A stretch of DNA of 64,000 nt from Fragilaria crotonensis (taxonomy: Eukaryota; Bacillariophyta; Fragilariophyceae; Fragilariales; Fragilariaceae), in contig JAKSYS010000070.1 of the NCBI GenBank assembly GCA_022925895.1, positions 1-64,000 of the forward strand, in the 5' to 3' direction. Position numbers and translations under genes: made by a program. Numbering within the stretch: position 1 is the first letter of the stretch; each line of letters starts with the position of its first letter. Below are positions 10,700-21,276 of this stretch, piece after piece. The notes beneath the pieces are model-generated. The model worked only from the letters and a program-made list of their open reading frames with translations. It was not told the DNA's origin and ran no database searches.

Positions 10700-11439
10700 T
10701 AGATTTTCTACTATTCCTACACTAGTTGTACTACATGGAGGTGAAACCAGCCGTATGACGATTCTCGAAGTTGTACTCCGTATGTCAAAGGAATGCTCTG
10801 TGTATCAATGTCCTGTGTCCTGTGTTCTGTAGTATAACGACTATTATACCGTTTGAAACAGGAGTAAGTAGAGATTTAGGTCATTCGAAAACTGCCGATG
10901 CATACTGCTATAATGCTATACGTAATAGACATAAACGTTGGCGCAGTCATTCCAAGGATTCGAAAGTATCTGCGAATGACAGTTCTCATTGTGCCAACTA
11001 CGGTACAAGTACTAAGAGTAAAAAACGTATGAAGTAGAAAAGAACGATTCCAAACCTGGATTTTCAATGACCCCGCTATATCATACAAGTTCGGACGTCA
11101 CAAATGTGCGTTCTATGTAATTTCGGATTCTATTATGTTGATAAATTCAAAACTCAGATTGTAAATAGGAGAGCGAACTTATCGAAAAAAATAGATAGTA
11201 ATAAGCTGAACTGTATGAAGTCATGAAGTCATCAGAGTCTTCATGGTGCGCTCCTGCGGAGTTCAATATCATTCGCACGAGCATTCACATGAAACCCATA
11301 GAACTGCACACAATTAGTACACTAAACGAGTCCGTACGTGAGTGCCAAAACGTTGGAAGATGGGATGGAAGCCAAGACGATATTTGCTGACTAACTAATC
11401 CGTTGTCCATTCTCTCCCGCCCAGCACATAGCTCGGAAG
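10700..11439. other. Spacer without a recognised gene
   Basis: Only short, unrecognisable ORFs. It holds the likely 5' flank of the sulfotransferase-like pseudogene. No promoter element can be named with confidence. Confidence 0.4.
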
Positions 11440-13255
11440 ATGATCGAACTAACGAAATTGGCCTCAACAGCCATAGTTTTCATGCTATGCTGCTCTGTGC
11501 AATTATCAAATAACACCATAGATTCAAAATCCTATACTCCAGTTGAACAAGATGATCCATCTTCATATATGTTCGACTCTTCCCCGATCGTGATAGAGAG
11601 CCATAAGCATTTTCTTTCCCGTTCCCAAGGTCGCTGATACATTGTGGTTGATGCTACTTCGACGCATGATGGGATTTGAAAACTGGAAGTCGCTCGATGT
11701 TGATTCTTTTGAGGGACTAGTCCGCCTCTCAGACTACTCCATCGAGAAGGCCACAGAGATGATGAATTCCCCCGACTACACGAGAGCCACCTTCCTTCGT
11801 GACCCCAAGGATCGCTTCCTATCCACCTTTGTCGACAAAGTGATGAGTAACGATGCCTCAATCAAACGGTCGTGCTGTTCCTAAGGCGACGACTGTCTCC
11901 GCAACTACCAGACCATGACAGGCTTCGCAACACTAATTCGGACCTGCGACGACAAGCATTGGACTCCAATTAGCAGCTGGATCGACACAAAGTTTGTCCC
12001 AAAACTTAACTTTGTTGGGCACCTCGAGACGGCTGAAGTTGACGCACGATCATTGCTCGAAAAAATCGGAGCATGGGAGTCGTTTGGAGTATCAGGTTGG
12101 GGAGACCATGGCAATGAAACCATGTTCGCGACGAAGGGTAAGCTGGCGGACGTCACCGCCAGCGACGTTTCTCGTTCGTGGGATCTCATGTCGAAGCTCT
12201 TCACTCCGCGTATTGAGTCGACTTTGGAGTTGTTCTATGAAGTGGATTACGGCATCCGCGAGTTCGGCTTGACACTCAGAAAGGTTCCATTTGCCGTCGA
12301 GCACTCGAGCTCTCTCCGTTTGAACAAGTCCACATTCAAGAAGGTCCACGTCATTATGTTTGAGACAGACGGCACCGTGGAGCACAAGGAGAACTCATCG
12401 CTTGGATATTTCCTCAAGACAAGCGAAAAGGCAGAAAAGAAGTCTGCCATACAGACAACAACATTCGGATATGGCAAAAGCTTCACTGGGTGGGGTGACA
12501 AGTACATGTACGTTCGCGAAATGCTGAACACAATGAGCGACGACACGCTCGTTGTTGTTTCGGACGCGAGGGACGTTATGCTTAATGTCCCTGACAATGA
12601 ATCGGCTGCGAATATCGTGTCCCATTTCATATCCACCTATCAGAGAATGACAAAGAACCTTCCTGATGCAGTGGTCATGTCAGCCGAGTCTCAGTGCTGT
12701 GTATCGGCCATGAGCCAAGCAAGTCCGCTGGACTATTTCGATCCTATCACTGGGAAACGAAATGTGAGAGCGTGCGCGTCTGGAGAAAGCTCTTGCCCAT
12801 ATGAGGATGGCTTCAACGTTAATGCATGGAAGACTTTCATGTCTGAGCTCGCGTATCAAAGAACGGGACGGTACCACCAGAGCGTTTTCTTGAATGCTGG
12901 TTTATTCGCCGGGTCAGCACGAAACATTAACCGACTTCTGGAGCTTGTGGATATCGGTCAGACCGAAGATGACCAGGCTGTGATGTCAGGGCTTCTGTAT
13001 CATGATCGCGAGGCACTTGTTCTGGACTACGAGAACGAATTGTTTGGAGTCGCAGAATGGCCGAGAGGTTTAGAACATGGTTGCGTCTTCTTCAAAGACA
13101 GAGAAGGCGTTTTAATTCACAGTGTGACGAAGGCTTCCCCGTTGATCATCCACACTCCTGGCAAGTTCTACGGTTGTCTTGATCTTTTGATCGAAAAGGT
13201 GGGCGGCCTTAGTCAAAGGAGATACCTCAAGACAAAAGAGACCAAGAAGCACTAG
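11440..13255 (+). pseudogene. Sulfotransferase-glycosyltransferase fusion, broken by a frameshift and a nonsense codon
   Basis: The N-terminus (MIELTKLASTAIVFMLCC) looks like a signal peptide or anchor. After a frame change near 11610-11620 the sequence reads FFPVPKVADTLW, the 5'-phosphosulfate (PAPS) binding block of carbohydrate sulfotransferases, then FLRDPKDRFLSTF, the 3'-phosphate binding RDPxxRxxS block, then FVGHLETAEVD. A TAA at 11882-11884 interrupts in frame, inside a Cys-rich stretch. From about 12340 a second domain begins: FETDGTVEHKEN, GWGDKYMYVREML, VVVSDARDVML and later FLNAGLFAGSA and DDQAVMSGLLY. This resembles the glycosyltransferase domain of procollagen lysyl hydroxylase/galactosyltransferase (PLOD) proteins, with a DxxD-type metal site. 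If intact it would be a Golgi enzyme that both glycosylates and sulfates. Whether the two breaks are real or assembly errors cannot be told from here. Confidence 0.7.
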
Positions 13256-14438
13256 CTAGATTGCTCTCAGCTATCAGGCGCCTGTCGCCTCACGATTCTC
13301 TGGAATTACATGCAGGATTTTGTTCACAGGGGATTAGGGTTATGTATTAGATATGCATACATACAGTACACCAGAATTTTGAGCTTCAGATAGATGGACT
13401 TACGTTTTAAGCATTGTTTATCTGATTTTTGTATGTAGTCCGAACGCAGTCGTGGCAATCTAGGTTCCGAAGCCTGATGCATACACGGAAAACGAAACCA
13501 AGAAAATGGGAATGGCTCTCCACAGACACGGCAATCCAAAAGATGCGACCACCTGTGACGTTGCATGTGCTCCCTTTGAATCAGTTACCTAAGCTGTTTA
13601 GGGTGCTCGATCAACACGCAAATTGGTCATCATCGGAGTAGAATGAGCTCCTTTGTCGATCACTGCGTGTACACTTGATAGAACGTTGGATTCACACGAC
13701 ACAAATGAAAAAAGTTTGGTTTCCTTCAGTCGTCGATTGCACTTGACTATTACTAGTAAGAGGAGAAGTATCATTATTCCAAATAGATTGCCTACTCTAC
13801 CGGTAGAGTTGTACTCCGAGTTTTCTTACGTCGAACAGCATGCACGGTGTTGTGCCGCACAAAATCGCAAGTCAATGGCCACCTTGTCGGACGATATCAC
13901 GTCGACAATCATTAAAAGACGATGAATAGGGCCAGCGGAAACTTTGTCTTTACTCCCTTGCCCAATGTGGATTGTGAGGCTGCGGATCATCAACGTTATT
14001 CTCCCACTATGAACTCAGTTTTTTGGTGCCTTCTTACGTCGCACTCGTGTGCAATCCACGCTTTCTTTCTATGGGCCGTTTTGCCGTCGCTTCAACTCCA
14101 GTGACACGACTCTCTTTCATTTCATTGTCTGACTGACTATGTCAGCCAAAGCAAGGAGCGCCATTCTCTTGCGTTCGTTGTCTTCGTCGTCGTCGTCTTG
14201 CGTGAACGGAGGTGTACTCGTCAAATTTCTCCTCGGTCCACTTCGCCATTTTGGTCGGAATAATTGGGCGACATTTTCGTTTCCAGCACGGGTACGATTT
14301 ATTAAAAAGAGGTCGAGTTTTGTTTTCAGTGAAAAGCATCGACCTAAAAAAAGAAAAATTGGTGTGTTTCAACAATTTGCCCTGCGCTTTCCGGGTTCGC
14401 GCGTTTAAGTCGCTTCAGAAATCTTGTGCGGGTAGAAA
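13256..14438. other. Spacer without a recognised gene
   Basis: About 1.2 kb between the sulfotransferase fusion and the SGNH hydrolase. Several ORFs of 60-90 codons occur but none has recognisable sequence. It contains the perfect 14-bp palindrome CTCTACCGGTAGAG at 13795-13808. The last 300 bp are the likely promoter and leader of the SGNH gene. Confidence 0.45.
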
Positions 14439-15593
14439 ATGGCCAGACTTTGTACCGCGATGAGAAGCAGCGGAGCAGTACACCATCGCCGCCTCCCCAT
14501 GGACGACGACGAAATGGATAATGATCACGACGACCGTAATAACGATAACGATAATGACGTCGTTCCGTTGGTGCCTCGAAGTCGTGTCTTTCTCGAGATT
14601 TCAAGAGACGGTGACGACGAAGATGATACATCCTGTTTCAGCAACACCTGGAAAGCTGCAGCTAGTTTACTCTTGGCTGCTATACTGTTGGGGCCATGGG
14701 TTTACTCCAGCTATAAATCGTATCGACCTTCTAATGTTGATGTGGATGCGTCAAAATTTCTTGAAACGGCTGACTCGTTGGGTTGTGCAGCGACACTGAA
14801 CGTATCCTTCTCACAACTCTTTCAAGACATTCGAAACAACAGAACCGACTTTTGTCGGGACGGAATGTTATGTAGGTGTAAAAACCCGACGATTCCGGTC
14901 AAAAGGACTGCGTCGTTTGGCGAGGCCTGGCAGGCGGCATTTGAACGCAATCAAAACATGGCCGCCAATGCCCCCACAGATCTCGACGTTGTCCTGGTTG
15001 GGGATTCTATCTTTGAACACTGGTTGGGGACAGAGTTAGGAATCCGGAAGAGCTCATTGAGAGCCGTAGCCGAGTTGTGGAAATCGACATGGGAAGGACA
15101 TGCCATACCCCTTGCGATTTCGGCAGATCGATGCAACCAACTGCTATATCGACTTCAGAATGGTGAAATTCCCCCGTCGCTCAATCCCACTGCATGGTGG
15201 ATCTTGATTGGCACTAACGATTCCGGCGGCGACAATTGTTCCAGAGAAGCCATCTTGGTCGGAATTATAGCTGTTGCGTTGGAAGTTCTGCTGAAAAAGC
15301 CAGATGCATCGCGCATCATTCTCCAGGGCCTTCTGCCGAGTCGATCCAGTCGCTTGGACGATAATCCCTATTGGCAGGATTTTCTGTGGGTCAATGCGCG
15401 TTTGAAGTGTTTGACAGAAGTGTCGGCGCAATTCGAATATTATGACGGAACAACGTTGTTCTTAACCAACGACGGCAGTGAAATCAACCAAACGCTCATG
15501 TCGGATTATCTACATCCGTCACTGGAGGGCTACACAGTTTGGTCCCGTGACATGATTCAAAAGCTGCAAGAGTGGGGTATTTGGTCGACTTAG
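14439..15593 (+). CDS. Membrane-anchored SGNH/GDSL hydrolase
   Basis: 384 residues in one exon. The first 65 residues are acidic and low complexity (Asp/Asn-rich). A single hydrophobic helix follows (about residues 70-90, AASLLLAAILLGPWVY), so this is a type II membrane protein with the catalytic domain in the lumen or outside. Block I is VGDSIFEHW (catalytic Ser, about residue 188), block III is ILIGTNDS (about 253), and block V is DYLHPSLEGY (catalytic Asp and His, about 357). This is the set seen in the platelet-activating-factor acetylhydrolase-like SGNH group. Likely an esterase or carbohydrate deacetylase; the substrate cannot be named. The ATG follows stops in frame, and no intron is needed. 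Confidence 0.85.
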   Translation: MARLCTAMRSSGAVHHRRLPMDDDEMDNDHDDRNNDNDNDVVPLVPRSRVFLEISRDGDDEDDTSCFSNTWKAAASLLLAAILLGPWVYSSYKSYRPSNVDVDASKFLETADSLGCAATLNVSFSQLFQDIRNNRTDFCRDGMLCRCKNPTIPVKRTASFGEAWQAAFERNQNMAANAPTDLDVVLVGDSIFEHWLGTELGIRKSSLRAVAELWKSTWEGHAIPLAISADRCNQLLYRLQNGEIPPSLNPTAWWILIGTNDSGGDNCSREAILVGIIAVALEVLLKKPDASRIILQGLLPSRSSRLDDNPYWQDFLWVNARLKCLTEVSAQFEYYDGTTLFLTNDGSEINQTLMSDYLHPSLEGYTVWSRDMIQKLQEWGIWST

Positions 15594-15760
15594 AGGTGAA
15601 ACGAAATGGTGGATCACGCCCCCTCCCCCCCCATGCCCCTTCAATGCACACAAGGGCATCGTCAATTACTTAAAAAGATCTGTGTGCCTGTAACATTTCT
15701 CGCTGTGGCACCGAAACAGTCGGGATGGTTTCAGCAATATGGTACACCCATTTCGTCGCT

Positions 15761-17272
15761 TCAGATATCAATAACCTTGCCAGGATTCATTATATTGTTC
15801 GGATCGAGAGATTGTTTGATGAGCTTCATCATGTGGACTGCTCCATCACCGTATTGACGGCGCAGATATTTGATTTTACCGTACCCAACACCATGTTCGC
15901 CAGTGCAGGTGCCTCCTGCATCAAGAGTGCGCTGCATCAGGTTGTCATTCACAGCATGAAGGCGTGACAGGTATTCATCTGTGTCGTCGTCACGAATCGG
16001 AAGAATGCAATGAAAATTCCCATCACCAGCATGACCAAAGCAGGGGCCAATCACATTGAGCCTCTTTACGTCGTGGGCCGTTTGTGTCATGAGCTCTGCA
16101 AACTTTGAAAGTGGGACACATGCATCCGTAACAATCGCACCAGTCGCTCCTTCGCGGAACCAAATCGACGCATAATATAGCTGGTGTCGCGCCGCCCATA
16201 AGGATTTGCGGTCTTCCTCTCCGCTCGTAAATTGGAAATTGTATGCTCCAAACTCGTCCATGCAAACAATCCTAGTCAAATCAACCTGTTCTTGCAGCGA
16301 ATTTTCTCCCAGTCCGTGGAATTCCAAGAACAAGGTTGGCTTCTCGTCCATTTGGGCCGTTTTCCCATCACCTCTGGATATGTTGTATTTGTTGAACGCC
16401 GATACACTTGTCTGATCTAGGAGCTCGCATCGTGCCATGGGGATTCCAAGTAGCTTGAGTGCCGCCACAGCTTCTGCCGCTGCGAAGAGACTGTCAAATA
16501 CACACACCGCGCCAATCACATGGGCCGGTATCGGGTGCAACTTGACAGTGACTGAAGTGATAACCCCCAACGTCCCCTCGGATCCCGTCATGAGCGATGT
16601 CAGATCGTATCCAGCCGAGTTCTTATGGGCGTTCGTTCCACACTTGACGAACGTTCCATCTGGTAAAACGCATTCCATGCCCAATATATTTTCTCGCATC
16701 GAACCGTATCGGACGGCCGTGGTTCCCGATGCTCCGCATGCCACCATACCTCCAATTGTGGCATCAGCACCTGGATCAACAACAAAGTGCAGGCCCGTGT
16801 GACGAAGCTCGTCATTGAGACGTTTCCGTGTCACCCCAGCGCCAACCTTGGCGATGGGATCAGAGACTGCACCACTTCCAGCATCCATTGGAATGCTAGG
16901 AGCTACGATGGGATGTTCGATGGAATCCAATAGTTTCATATCCAAACTAATGCCCCCGTGAATGGCGCACACGTGACCTTCAACACTGGTCCCAGCGCCA
17001 AAAGGAATGATGGGTATCCGATGGTCGGAGCAGAGCTTGACAACATCCATGACCTCATCCTTTGAGGATGGTGAAACCACTGCGAATGGGGCGGCTGTGT
17101 CATGGTAGGACTCTCCACGGCCATGAGTAACGAGATCGTAGGGATTCGTGGAGATATTGATATGGGGTAGGTGACCTTTTAGAAGATTTAGAAAATCGGA
17201 CGATGTGGTTAGGTGTCTTACTTGTCTTGCGACTTGCGGGTAAAAATGGCAGCGCGATAACGCTTTCGCCAT
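15761..17272 (-). CDS. FAD-linked D-lactate (or glycolate) dehydrogenase
   Basis: 503 residues from the ATG at 17272; the frame is open slightly further upstream without an ATG, and a TTTCAG there could be a 3' splice site of a leader intron. The N-terminus MAKALSRCHFYPQVARQVR is basic and amphipathic, as in mitochondrial presequences. The FAD-binding PCMH fold shows VSPSSKDEVMDVV, IPFGAGTSVEGH and DPGADATIGGMVACGASG. The C-terminal FAD-oxidase cap shows GPCFGHAGDGNFH (flavin and substrate contacts) and GEHGVGYGKIKYL near the end. Length and motif order fit yeast DLD1-type D-lactate:cytochrome c oxidoreductases and GlcD-type glycolate dehydrogenases. The choice between the two substrates is open. 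A Copia LTR in the same orientation ends 104 bp upstream of its start codon. Confidence 0.9.
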   Translation of the reverse strand: MAKALSRCHFYPQVARQVRHLTTSSDFLNLLKGHLPHINISTNPYDLVTHGRGESYHDTAAPFAVVSPSSKDEVMDVVKLCSDHRIPIIPFGAGTSVEGHVCAIHGGISLDMKLLDSIEHPIVAPSIPMDAGSGAVSDPIAKVGAGVTRKRLNDELRHTGLHFVVDPGADATIGGMVACGASGTTAVRYGSMRENILGMECVLPDGTFVKCGTNAHKNSAGYDLTSLMTGSEGTLGVITSVTVKLHPIPAHVIGAVCVFDSLFAAAEAVAALKLLGIPMARCELLDQTSVSAFNKYNISRGDGKTAQMDEKPTLFLEFHGLGENSLQEQVDLTRIVCMDEFGAYNFQFTSGEEDRKSLWAARHQLYYASIWFREGATGAIVTDACVPLSKFAELMTQTAHDVKRLNVIGPCFGHAGDGNFHCILPIRDDDTDEYLSRLHAVNDNLMQRTLDAGGTCTGEHGVGYGKIKYLRRQYGDGAVHMMKLIKQSLDPNNIMNPGKVIDI

Positions 17273-17371
17273 GTTCTGATCTCCAGGCTGAAAGATGAAG
17301 GCCAATTATAGATTTTGTGTATCATCTCTCATCTCCGCAGTCTGCGGGACATGCGGGCACATCAGGAGATG

Positions 17372-17376
17372 TCACA
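17372..17376. repeat. Target site duplication of the Copia element (left)
   Basis: TCACA directly abuts the left LTR and is repeated directly after the right LTR at 24565-24569. A 5-bp duplication is standard for Copia integrases. Confidence 0.9.
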
Positions 17377-17690
17377 ACTTGAGACTATCACCGGAGATGA
17401 TACTCTAATCGTAGAAAATAGTACGTAGTACCGTAGGAAAATTACTGTAGGAAGGGTTCACACAAAGTACGTTCCGAGAAATTATAAGCTACAGTAAAAT
17501 TCGGCACTCGATCGTATGAACGACAAACTCGTCGAACGTGTCAAATGGCATTTGACATTTCGGGTAGTTCGTACGAAATTAGTTAGAGACCGGACAGTAC
17601 AGCGTATCATGTTTCACATTTCGATGGATGACCTCACAGTAGCACAGTACAACGATGGCATCGCAGTCCAGTGCAGCGTAGGTTTCAATT
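17377..17690 (-). repeat. Copia 3' LTR
   Basis: 314 bp, matching 24251-24564 apart from about five substitutions. As limited by the target duplication, the LTR on the coding strand runs from AATTGAAACC to GTCTCAAGT, without the usual TG...CA ends. Confidence 0.9.
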
Positions 17691-17750
17691 CTCCCTTTCA
17701 TCCATAAATGCTGAAACAAATCACAAAACGTCAGTTAAAATAGATACGAG

Positions 17751-20700
17751 TCAAACGAGGGTTACAGTTTGAACAAGAGACACAAGGGTTTGGGTGGCCG
17801 TTACCATCCTTGGACCAGTTTGCGGACGCGTTCGAAACTCACGATTTAGTCCTTTCGTAAGAAAATCCGCCCACTGCTCCTGAGTGTCGACCTTCACGAT
17901 GGCGACCGTGCCATCACGCACGTGCTGCCAGAAGAAGTGCCACTTCACCTGGAAGTACTTCGTGCGGTTGGTAATGCGTTGGTTTACGGCAAGAAGAAGG
18001 GCGCCATTGTTGTCCTCGAAGACTTGACACTTGATCGTCGACGTGAACGTGCGAGGAAGTTTGATGCCGGAGGCGACTTCCTGGAGCATGGAACGGAGGG
18101 CAAGAGCGTACGCATCGCGGAGCTGAGAGCGGAGTATTCGGCTTCGAGCGTGGACAAGGAGATCTCACTTTGGAGGTGAGATTTCCACAAAATGGGACAT
18201 CCGCCGAGCGTGATGATGTACCCAGTTCGAGACTTCGCGGAGGTCGGAGAACGATCGGGATCACGGCCATGGAGACCGGCGAAGTCGGCGTCGACATAAC
18301 AGTCGAGATCCAGCGTGCCGGTGGGCTTGACGATCATGCCCATGTCGCTCGTGCGATGCAAGTAGCGAACGAGAGTTTTGACGGCGGACGCGTGGCTTCG
18401 TTTCGGGTTGTGACAGAACCTGGCGACCTGGCTGACGGCGAACGCGATGTCGGGGCGAGTGTTTGTGGACAAATAGAGGAGCATGCCGACAATTGAACGG
18501 TAGCTCCACGTTTCCGTCATGGGAGGTCCATCGGGGTCGATTCCAAGTGCGGCCTGAGCGGCTGGCGTCCAATTGTAATTGCTGTCGGACATGCCAGTCG
18601 CTTCCTTGATCTTTTGAATGAGACCCTTCTGAGTGAGGGTCAGGGTCCCATTCGTCGCGTCGCGAGTGAAATTGATGCCGAGGAAGTCGGTGAACGTACC
18701 CTCGCGAGTAAAACTTAAGTTCTTCGCTTCCAAGTTCGCGAAGAGCTTATCAAGGTCGTTTTGGTCGCGATAGGCGATACCTAAATCATCGACGTATAGA
18801 ACGACCATAATTGTATCTTTGTAGAGTAGACACGGGTCGTTAGCGCAGGCTTTAAAGCCTTCTTCACGAAGAGCCTCCGATAGATGCTGGTACCAAAGTC
18901 TTGGTGCCACACTCAAGCCATAAAGGCTTTTCAGGAGTCGCAGGCACGTGGCGTGGCCTCTCGGAGAGTGGAATCCACGTGGCAAATGGATCCAGACTGG
19001 ATCCGAAAGGGCTTGAACGAACGCGCTGCTGAAGTCGATTGTGCAAGTTTTCCAGTTCAAAGTTAGTGAGAGAACTAGGAACAACCGTACAGTACTCCAA
19101 GCCACGACTGGGGCAAAAGTCTCCTGAACGTTTTCTTGGAGATCGCCTCTTACACAGTAGCGTGCCTTGTACTTACTGATAGTACCATCGGGAGTACGTT
19201 TGCGACGAAACACCCAAGTACCGGGCAAAATTCGAGTCTTGGCTTCCGTGATCGGCACTTCGATCCATGTACCGTTTTTCTGCAAACTTTGAATTTCGTC
19301 GTTTGCAGCCTTCAGCCATTTTTCGATGTTGTCGTGATCCGCCATTGCTTCGGCGAAGCTCAGAGTGTCAGGATCGCTGACACTCGCCTTATACGATGAG
19401 GGAGGTGGCGAAAGACACTCGGCGACTTCGTTGTACAGCCATTCGAGGGAAGTTCCGTCGAATTCGGCCATGTATCCGTGTCCTTGTTGTCCGTCGTATC
19501 CGAGGCGGACAGGTGCCGAACGATTGCGAGTGGAGCGACGAGGTTCGTGTTTAACAGGTGTGCTCTTTGCTTTTGTTGCTTTCGGGACGACTGGTTGCTC
19601 GCTCACTTTGTTGTCGCTTTCGTTCGCAGGACGAATTGGAGTCGGCGACGATGGGAAGAGTTTGACTGGAGTTGGAGTCGGGAGTTGAGGCGCAATCGGC
19701 GTAGGCGGTTGCGGAGTCGCCTCCCTTGGAGTCAGCAACGGAGTGGCAAGGGGAGGAGGCACAACGACTGGTGGTGGCGTCGCGATTTGCTCCCTTGGAG
19801 GCGGCAACGGAGTTGACAGCGGAGGCGGAGCGACTGGGAGAACCTGCGGAGGAGTCGCGTTGTCGAGAGCGGTTGCGACGCGTTGCATCTGGGAGAGGAG
19901 CTCGTTTGCTTGCTCGTAGTCAGTTGACTCAACAATCAACCTTTCTTCGTCTTCGTCGTCGAGGACGTACTGAAACGTAGAGTCTTGGAACATTCGTTTC
20001 CAGCTGTCGTCGTTGAAGTTCGGAAGGTCGTCGACGGAAGCGGGAACGGTGGCGAACCAGTCGTCGAAGACGATGTGAAACTGTGGGGTAATGTAACCCG
20101 TTTGTGGATTGAGAACGAGAGGGACCGAGCTGGCGTGTTTGTCGGAGAATCCGAGATTGACGGTGCGAGTTGAGCGAGGAGTCCAACGTGGCAATTTCTT
20201 GCCGTCCGAAATCATTTTGTCGAGGACGTATACTGGACATCCCCAAACGTGGACGTCCATCAATTTCTTTTGCTCCCAACGAGTCTTTGTGAAGACGTCG
20301 TGCGGGGAGAGGCCAGTTCGTGGGTCGGGCATGTGGTTCACTAGGAACACAGCATGCTTGACGGCGAGGGGCCAAAGTGTGGGGTCGGCGACATCCGGCC
20401 AATGGATGGCCGAATGCAGCATCATGGTTCGTGCGATCGCCATGATGGTTCGGATGTTGCGTTCGGCGATCCCATTGTGATGGTGAGCGCCGACGCCGGC
20501 GAATCGGATGACTTGTTGGAACTCGGCGAGGTTGCGAGAGAACTCGGCGGACGTGAACGTTTTCGAGTTGTCGGCGAGATACTCTTGCGGCGTCACTCCT
20601 GTGTTGCGACACATTCGCTCAAAACTCTCTTTGCCTTGAGCGTTTCGTGGGAGTTCAAACTTACTTGATGCTCGACAAAAATAAACCCGGAGGCGTGGTC

Positions 20701-21248
20701 GACGAAGATGCAACCACCGGTATACATGTCGTCGAGTTTCGTTTTCCAGCGGAGGTAAGTAGACGTCCACGAGTGCTGCAAATAAAATGGTCGACCGAAA
20801 TGCGTTGACCTGGGAGGAGATTGTCTGTTTTAAGAGCGTGCGCTCTATCTTTGACAACAGACGAAGGCGTCGTGCCAGGAATTGGACGTCAATGTTGTTT
20901 GCCATATTGGCAGGCAGCGCATTTTGGGAACGAGGTAAGTCGACATGCGGCGGTTTGCAATCGGCGACTTTCTTCCGTTTTGCTGACGACACCGGAACGC
21001 AGGATGAACTGGACCTTCTTGAAACCGACGTGACCCAAACGATAGTGCCAACGAAGCAATTCTTTCTCTGCTTCGTTGAGGTTGAGGTTTCGTTCGTGAA
21101 CGGTATTCACAATCGAAACGAGAGCGTCGGCGGCCTTGAAAGGATCGGTTGCGTTGTACGCTTCCGACGTTGGGAGATTGTTCTGCGGGTTGACGTTTGC
21201 AGTGACGGGTCCTCGGTTGACGTCGTTCGGGACGCCACTGAGCGTCAA
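17751..21248 (-). pseudogene. Copia pol: integrase, reverse transcriptase, RNase H (interrupted)
   Basis: Integrase zinc domain at 21100-20900 (RWHYRLGHVGF with CAACQYGKQ: the H-H-C-C set). The catalytic core follows, with DNSKTF and GIAERNI (Asp and Glu of D-D-35-E). A 1002-codon open frame covers the core, a Pro-rich linker, and the reverse transcriptase: TCTIDFSSAFVQA (motif A), LKSLYGLSVAPRLWYQ (motif B), VVLYVDDLGIA (motif C, YVDD). RNase H shows CYVDADFAG and STLEAEYSAL. A final frame change near 18090 leads into the end of RNase H (QWADFLTKGLNREF) in another frame, ending at 17751. Most of pol is intact; the breaks lie at both ends. Confidence 0.9.
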
Positions 21249-21276
21249 ACGATTCGGTTCGATGGTGATCGTTTCG

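Noticed and set aside
17516-17707. ORF of about 63 codons at the left LTR, repeated at the right LTR
   Set aside because: It lies entirely or mostly inside the LTRs, which explains its duplication; there is no independent coding evidence.
18170-18496. Plus-strand ORFs across the Copia pol and gag region
   Set aside because: These are shadows of the minus-strand pol and gag frames; the minus frames carry all recognised motifs.
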